Positions 14,379 through 16,913 of a stretch of 16,913 bases of DNA are shown in pieces; positions within the stretch are counted from its first letter, which is position 1; each line of letters starts with the position of its first letter. Location of the stretch: the NCBI GenBank assembly GCA_041913045.1, contig JAYSGB010000050.1, positions 1 to 16,913 of the forward strand. The letters run 5' to 3'. The position numbers and the translations under genes are program-made. The notes under the pieces were generated by a model. The model was not told the DNA's origin and did no database searches. It saw only the letters and a program-made list of their open reading frames with translations. This DNA is from CAMLOF01 sp041913045. GTDB lineage: Bacteria > Pseudomonadota > Gammaproteobacteria > Burkholderiales > Burkholderiaceae_C.

Positions 14379-15149
14379 GTGCGCGCCGACCAGTTGCTCG
14401 TGGAGCGCGGCCTGGCGGCCAGCCGTTCGCAGGCGCAGCGCCTGATTGCCGCCGGGGTGCTTTGGCGCCACGGCGGCGAATGGCGGGCTGTGGGCAAGAA
14501 CGGTGACGAGTTGCCAACGGTGGCTGAGTTGCGTCTGCAGGACACTGCAGAGTCGCGCTACGTGTCACGCGGTGGGCTCAAGCTGGAAGGGGCGCTGCGC
14601 GACAGCGGTCTGGTCCCGGCTGGCATGCGCTGCCTGGACGTAGGGCAGAGCACTGGCGGTTTCACCGACTGTCTGTTGCAAAAGGGTGCAGCCTGGGTGC
14701 TGGGCGTGGATGTAGGCCAGCGCCAGTTGCATGCGAGCCTGCTGCAAAACCCGCACGTGCAGGCGTTGGAAAAAATCAACGCCCGCGAGCTGAGCCGTGA
14801 ACGACTGCAGGAGGCCGGTGTGCCGCCGCAGCAACTGGAAAATGGGTTTGACCTTGTGGTGGGCGACCTCTCGTTCATCTCGCTGACGCTGGTGCTGCCC
14901 GCTGTGACGCCTCTGCTGGCGCCGGGTGGGCAGCTGCTCATGCTGGTCAAACCTCAGTTCGAATTGCAGCCCGGCCAGATAGGCAAGGGAGGCGTCGTGC
15001 GCGATGCCTCGCTTTACTCTCAGGTGGAGCAGCGCATTCGTGGTTGCTGCGAAGCCTTGGGCCTGACGGTGCGCGGCTGGTTCGATTCATCGATTGCCGG
15101 AGGCGACGGCAACCGCGAGTTTTTTGTCTGGGCTGCCAAGGCGGCCTGA
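14379..15149 (+). CDS. tlyA: TlyA-family rRNA methyltransferase (S4 plus FtsJ-like domain)
   Basis: The product has 256 residues. The start is GTG, only 7 bp after the ahcY stop, so translation is probably coupled. Residues 1-55 are an S4 RNA-binding domain (MRADQLLVERGLAASRSQAQ). Residues 60-256 form a Rossmann methyltransferase with the SAM motif CLDVGQSTGGFTDCLL (85-100; Gln90 where many family members have Ala). The K-D-K-E residues of ribose 2'-O-methyltransferases are at K68 (SRGGLKL), D163 (VVGDLSF), K191 (LVKPQFEL) and E247 (NREFF). Studied TlyA proteins methylate cytidines in 16S and 23S rRNA; others in the family were called hemolysins. The exact target here is inferred. Its place after ahcY makes sense because its reaction releases SAH. 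Confidence 0.92.
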   Translation: MRADQLLVERGLAASRSQAQRLIAAGVLWRHGGEWRAVGKNGDELPTVAELRLQDTAESRYVSRGGLKLEGALRDSGLVPAGMRCLDVGQSTGGFTDCLLQKGAAWVLGVDVGQRQLHASLLQNPHVQALEKINARELSRERLQEAGVPPQQLENGFDLVVGDLSFISLTLVLPAVTPLLAPGGQLLMLVKPQFELQPGQIGKGGVVRDASLYSQVEQRIRGCCEALGLTVRGWFDSSIAGGDGNREFFVWAAKAA

Positions 15150-15168
15150 ATCCCCCTGGGGGCAGTAC

Positions 15169-16002
15169 ATGGATACGACTTTTCCCATCAGTTTTGAATT
15201 CTTCCCGCCCAAGACGCCCGAGGGCGCAGCCAAGCTGCGCACCGCGCGCCAAGCCTTGTACGCCCGCCAGCCTGCGTTCTGCTCGGTGACCTATGGCGCG
15301 GGTGGCTCCACCCAGGAAGGCACCTTCACCACCGTGGGTGAAATCCTGGCCGAAGGGGTGGATGCCGCCTCGCATTTCTCCTGCATCGGCGCCACGCGCG
15401 CCAGCGTGCGCGAGCAACTGGCCACGCTCCAGGCCATGGGCGTCAAGCGCTTGGTGGCATTGCGGGGTGACTTGCCTAGCGGCTACGGCCTGGGTGGCGA
15501 GTTCCATTACGCCAGCGATCTGGTGGCCTTCATCCGTGCCGAAACGGGTAGCGCCTTCCATATCGAGGTGGCAGCCTACCCCGAATTTCACCCGCAGGCC
15601 CGCTCGCCCGAGGCGGACCTGCATGCCTTTGCCACCAAGGTCAAGGCCGGTGCGGATTCCGCCATCACCCAGTACTTCTTCAACGCCGATGCCTACTTCC
15701 GTTTCGTGGACGACGTGCGCAGGCTGGGGGTCGAGGTGCCGATCGTGCCCGGCATCATGCCCATCACCAATGCCTCACAACTGCTGCGCTTCTCGGACGC
15801 CTGCGGGGCCGAGGTGCCGCGCTGGATCCGGCTGCGCCTGCAGGGCTACGGCGACGACACGGCCAGCATCCAGGCTTTCGGGCGCGACGTGGTTGCAGAC
15901 TTGTGTGAACGCCTGCGCCAGGCCGGTGTGCCGGGGCTGCATTTCTACACGATGAACCAGAGCGCCCCCACGCTGGCCTTGTGTGAAGCATTGGGTGCGT
16001 GA
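15169..16002 (+). CDS. metF: 5,10-methylenetetrahydrofolate reductase
   Basis: A cytosolic FAD enzyme that reduces 5,10-methylene-THF to 5-methyl-THF, the methyl donor for remaking methionine from the homocysteine that AhcY releases. The product has 277 residues from the ATG at 15169, preceded by a G-rich Shine-Dalgarno at about 15158-15162; the frame is open to 15094, but that part overlaps tlyA. Visible marks are SFEFFPPKT with the catalytic Glu (E10), SVTYGAGGST (39-48), RGDLPSG with D101, the FAD-binding AAYPEFHP (135-142), TQYFFNADAYFRF with Q168, and PGIMPITN. It lies 19 bp after tlyA and is probably cotranscribed and under the SAH riboswitch. Its stop codon touches that of the convergent lipoprotein gene. 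Confidence 0.97.
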   Translation: MDTTFPISFEFFPPKTPEGAAKLRTARQALYARQPAFCSVTYGAGGSTQEGTFTTVGEILAEGVDAASHFSCIGATRASVREQLATLQAMGVKRLVALRGDLPSGYGLGGEFHYASDLVAFIRAETGSAFHIEVAAYPEFHPQARSPEADLHAFATKVKAGADSAITQYFFNADAYFRFVDDVRRLGVEVPIVPGIMPITNASQLLRFSDACGAEVPRWIRLRLQGYGDDTASIQAFGRDVVADLCERLRQAGVPGLHFYTMNQSAPTLALCEALGA

Positions 16003-16767
16003 TCAGCGCTGAACCACCTGCCGGTCCAGCCTCACCGGGCCATACCAGGCCTCGGCCAGTTGGCGGGTGTTGTTGCCATCGGTCATCAGGCCTATGCCGG
16101 TGAGTGCCTTGGGCGTTTCACCAAACGCATGCTGGAAGTCGGCCAGGACGTCGCGTTCCTGGTCGGCCCATTGCCCCAGCCGGCCGGGGCCGGACTTCAC
16201 CACCAGCATGCGGATGCGCCGCGTGCTGGGGTGTTCCAGCACCGTGCCCACCGGGTGTTCGTGATCCCATACGTACATGAGGGTGGCGTAGGGCAGTGGC
16301 TCGCCCGTGATCAATTGAGCCAGTTCCGAGAGCATGTGGTCTTTCGCCGACAGGGTTTGCCGGTCGCCGTCGAAAGTGAGAATGACCCTGGCCACCGCGT
16401 CTTCCGACTCCCTGTCCGTCAGATCGAAGGCAGGGTTCAGCTGCCGCACAAACCAGGAAAAGCGCAGGGTTCCTATGGCTTCGGCTGGCAGGCGCATGCG
16501 GTAGCGCATGGCGCTGCTGCCGGAGTCGCTGCGGGCGTGCAGGGCGGGCCGGCCTTCGTGAGTGGTTGGCGCGTACGCGGTGTTCTGGCGGCCCTTGAAG
16601 ATCTGGTGTTGCCATTGACCCTCACCCGTCAGGGCGCTGGCTTGTGCCCATGGAGAGCCTTTGACGTCCCCCTCTGCGCGCTGGAGCGGCGAGACGGCGC
16701 AGCCAGCCACCAGCAAGGGCAGCAGGAAGGTGAAGGATGTCAGGTGACGCAGAATCATGGCGGGCAT
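16003..16767 (-). CDS. DUF3047-family lipoprotein
   Basis: The product has 254 residues from the ATG at 16765-16767; a second ATG three codons later (MILRHLTSF) is equally possible. The N-terminus is a lipoprotein signal: a positively charged start, hydrophobic FTFLLPLL and lipobox LVAGC with Cys23, so the mature protein should be anchored to a membrane facing the periplasm. The rest follows the DUF3047 pattern: RFSWFVRQL, ESEDAVARVILTFDGD, ATLMYVWDHEHPVGTV, a QERDVLADFQHAFGE segment and GIGLMTDGNNTRQLAEAWYG near the end. The fold resembles a beta-sandwich carbohydrate-binding type in my reading, but no function is established for the family. It converges on metF with no base between the stops. 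Confidence 0.88.
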   Translation of the reverse strand: MPAMILRHLTSFTFLLPLLVAGCAVSPLQRAEGDVKGSPWAQASALTGEGQWQHQIFKGRQNTAYAPTTHEGRPALHARSDSGSSAMRYRMRLPAEAIGTLRFSWFVRQLNPAFDLTDRESEDAVARVILTFDGDRQTLSAKDHMLSELAQLITGEPLPYATLMYVWDHEHPVGTVLEHPSTRRIRMLVVKSGPGRLGQWADQERDVLADFQHAFGETPKALTGIGLMTDGNNTRQLAEAWYGPVRLDRQVVQR

Positions 16768-16913
16768 GTTAGCGTCAGTCGGCGAAATCCGTTCCTTGCA
16801 TATGCTAGTGAGAAACCCTCATTCGACACGCGCGATTTCAGCCGATAAGGTATGAATGGGCGGAGTCAAGTCCCAAGTGCAACACCGATTTATTGAATTG
16901 AGGAATTGGGTTG
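16768..16913. other. Upstream region of the lipoprotein gene, window edge
   Basis: No gene fits in this 146-bp end piece. On the minus strand TTGACT at about 16867-16862 resembles a -35 element, but the matching -10 is poor, so the promoter call is only tentative. Nothing else is seen. Confidence 0.3.

Noticed and set aside
16060..16848. 262-residue open frame on the plus strand opposite the DUF3047 gene
   Set aside because: The minus strand has a lipobox and family motifs; the plus-strand text shows none.

Overview
The window reads as chromosome of a high-GC betaproteobacterium, most likely in the Comamonadaceae. The grounds are an ahcY-tlyA-metF cluster led by an S-adenosylhomocysteine (SAH) riboswitch, an ispB gene followed directly by tRNA-Pro, a DUF3047 lipoprotein, and the protein style of the integrase. 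No species can be named from the sequence alone.

There are two compartments, and the border is the 3' end of tRNA-Pro(CGG) at about 11569. To the right (11569-16913) lies compact core genome. ispB and tRNA-Pro run leftward 9 nt apart. The divergent ahcY-tlyA-metF operon has a recognisable promoter and an SAH riboswitch. It recycles the methyl-cycle by-product SAH and makes methyl-tetrahydrofolate, and tlyA adds an SAM-dependent methyltransferase. A DUF3047 lipoprotein gene converges on metF with stop codons back to back.

To the left (1-11568) lies loosely packed accessory DNA that looks like one end of a genomic island inserted at the tRNA 3' end, with its tyrosine recombinase (9841-11406) just inside the border. 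Moving left from there: 560 bp without a clear gene; an IS91-type unit pairing a tyrosine recombinase with a HUH transposase and flanked by two large inverted repeats; a SRAP-domain protein; a degenerate stretch with hairpins and two doubtful small ORFs; an unrecognised 201-aa gene with its own strong promoter, long leader and GC-rich hairpin terminator; a divergent XRE-type regulator; an orphan H-NS N-terminal fragment; a 5'-truncated IS5-type element; a secreted caspase-like protein with nine Sel1 repeats whose last codons were replaced by that IS; and the C-terminal end of a recombinase-associated protein at the left edge.

The best leads are the isolated transcription unit at 4369-5272, the caspase-Sel1 gene, the palindrome over the start of the IS91-linked recombinase, and a hairpin that competes with the SAH aptamer. 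No CRISPR array or complete known defence system is visible.
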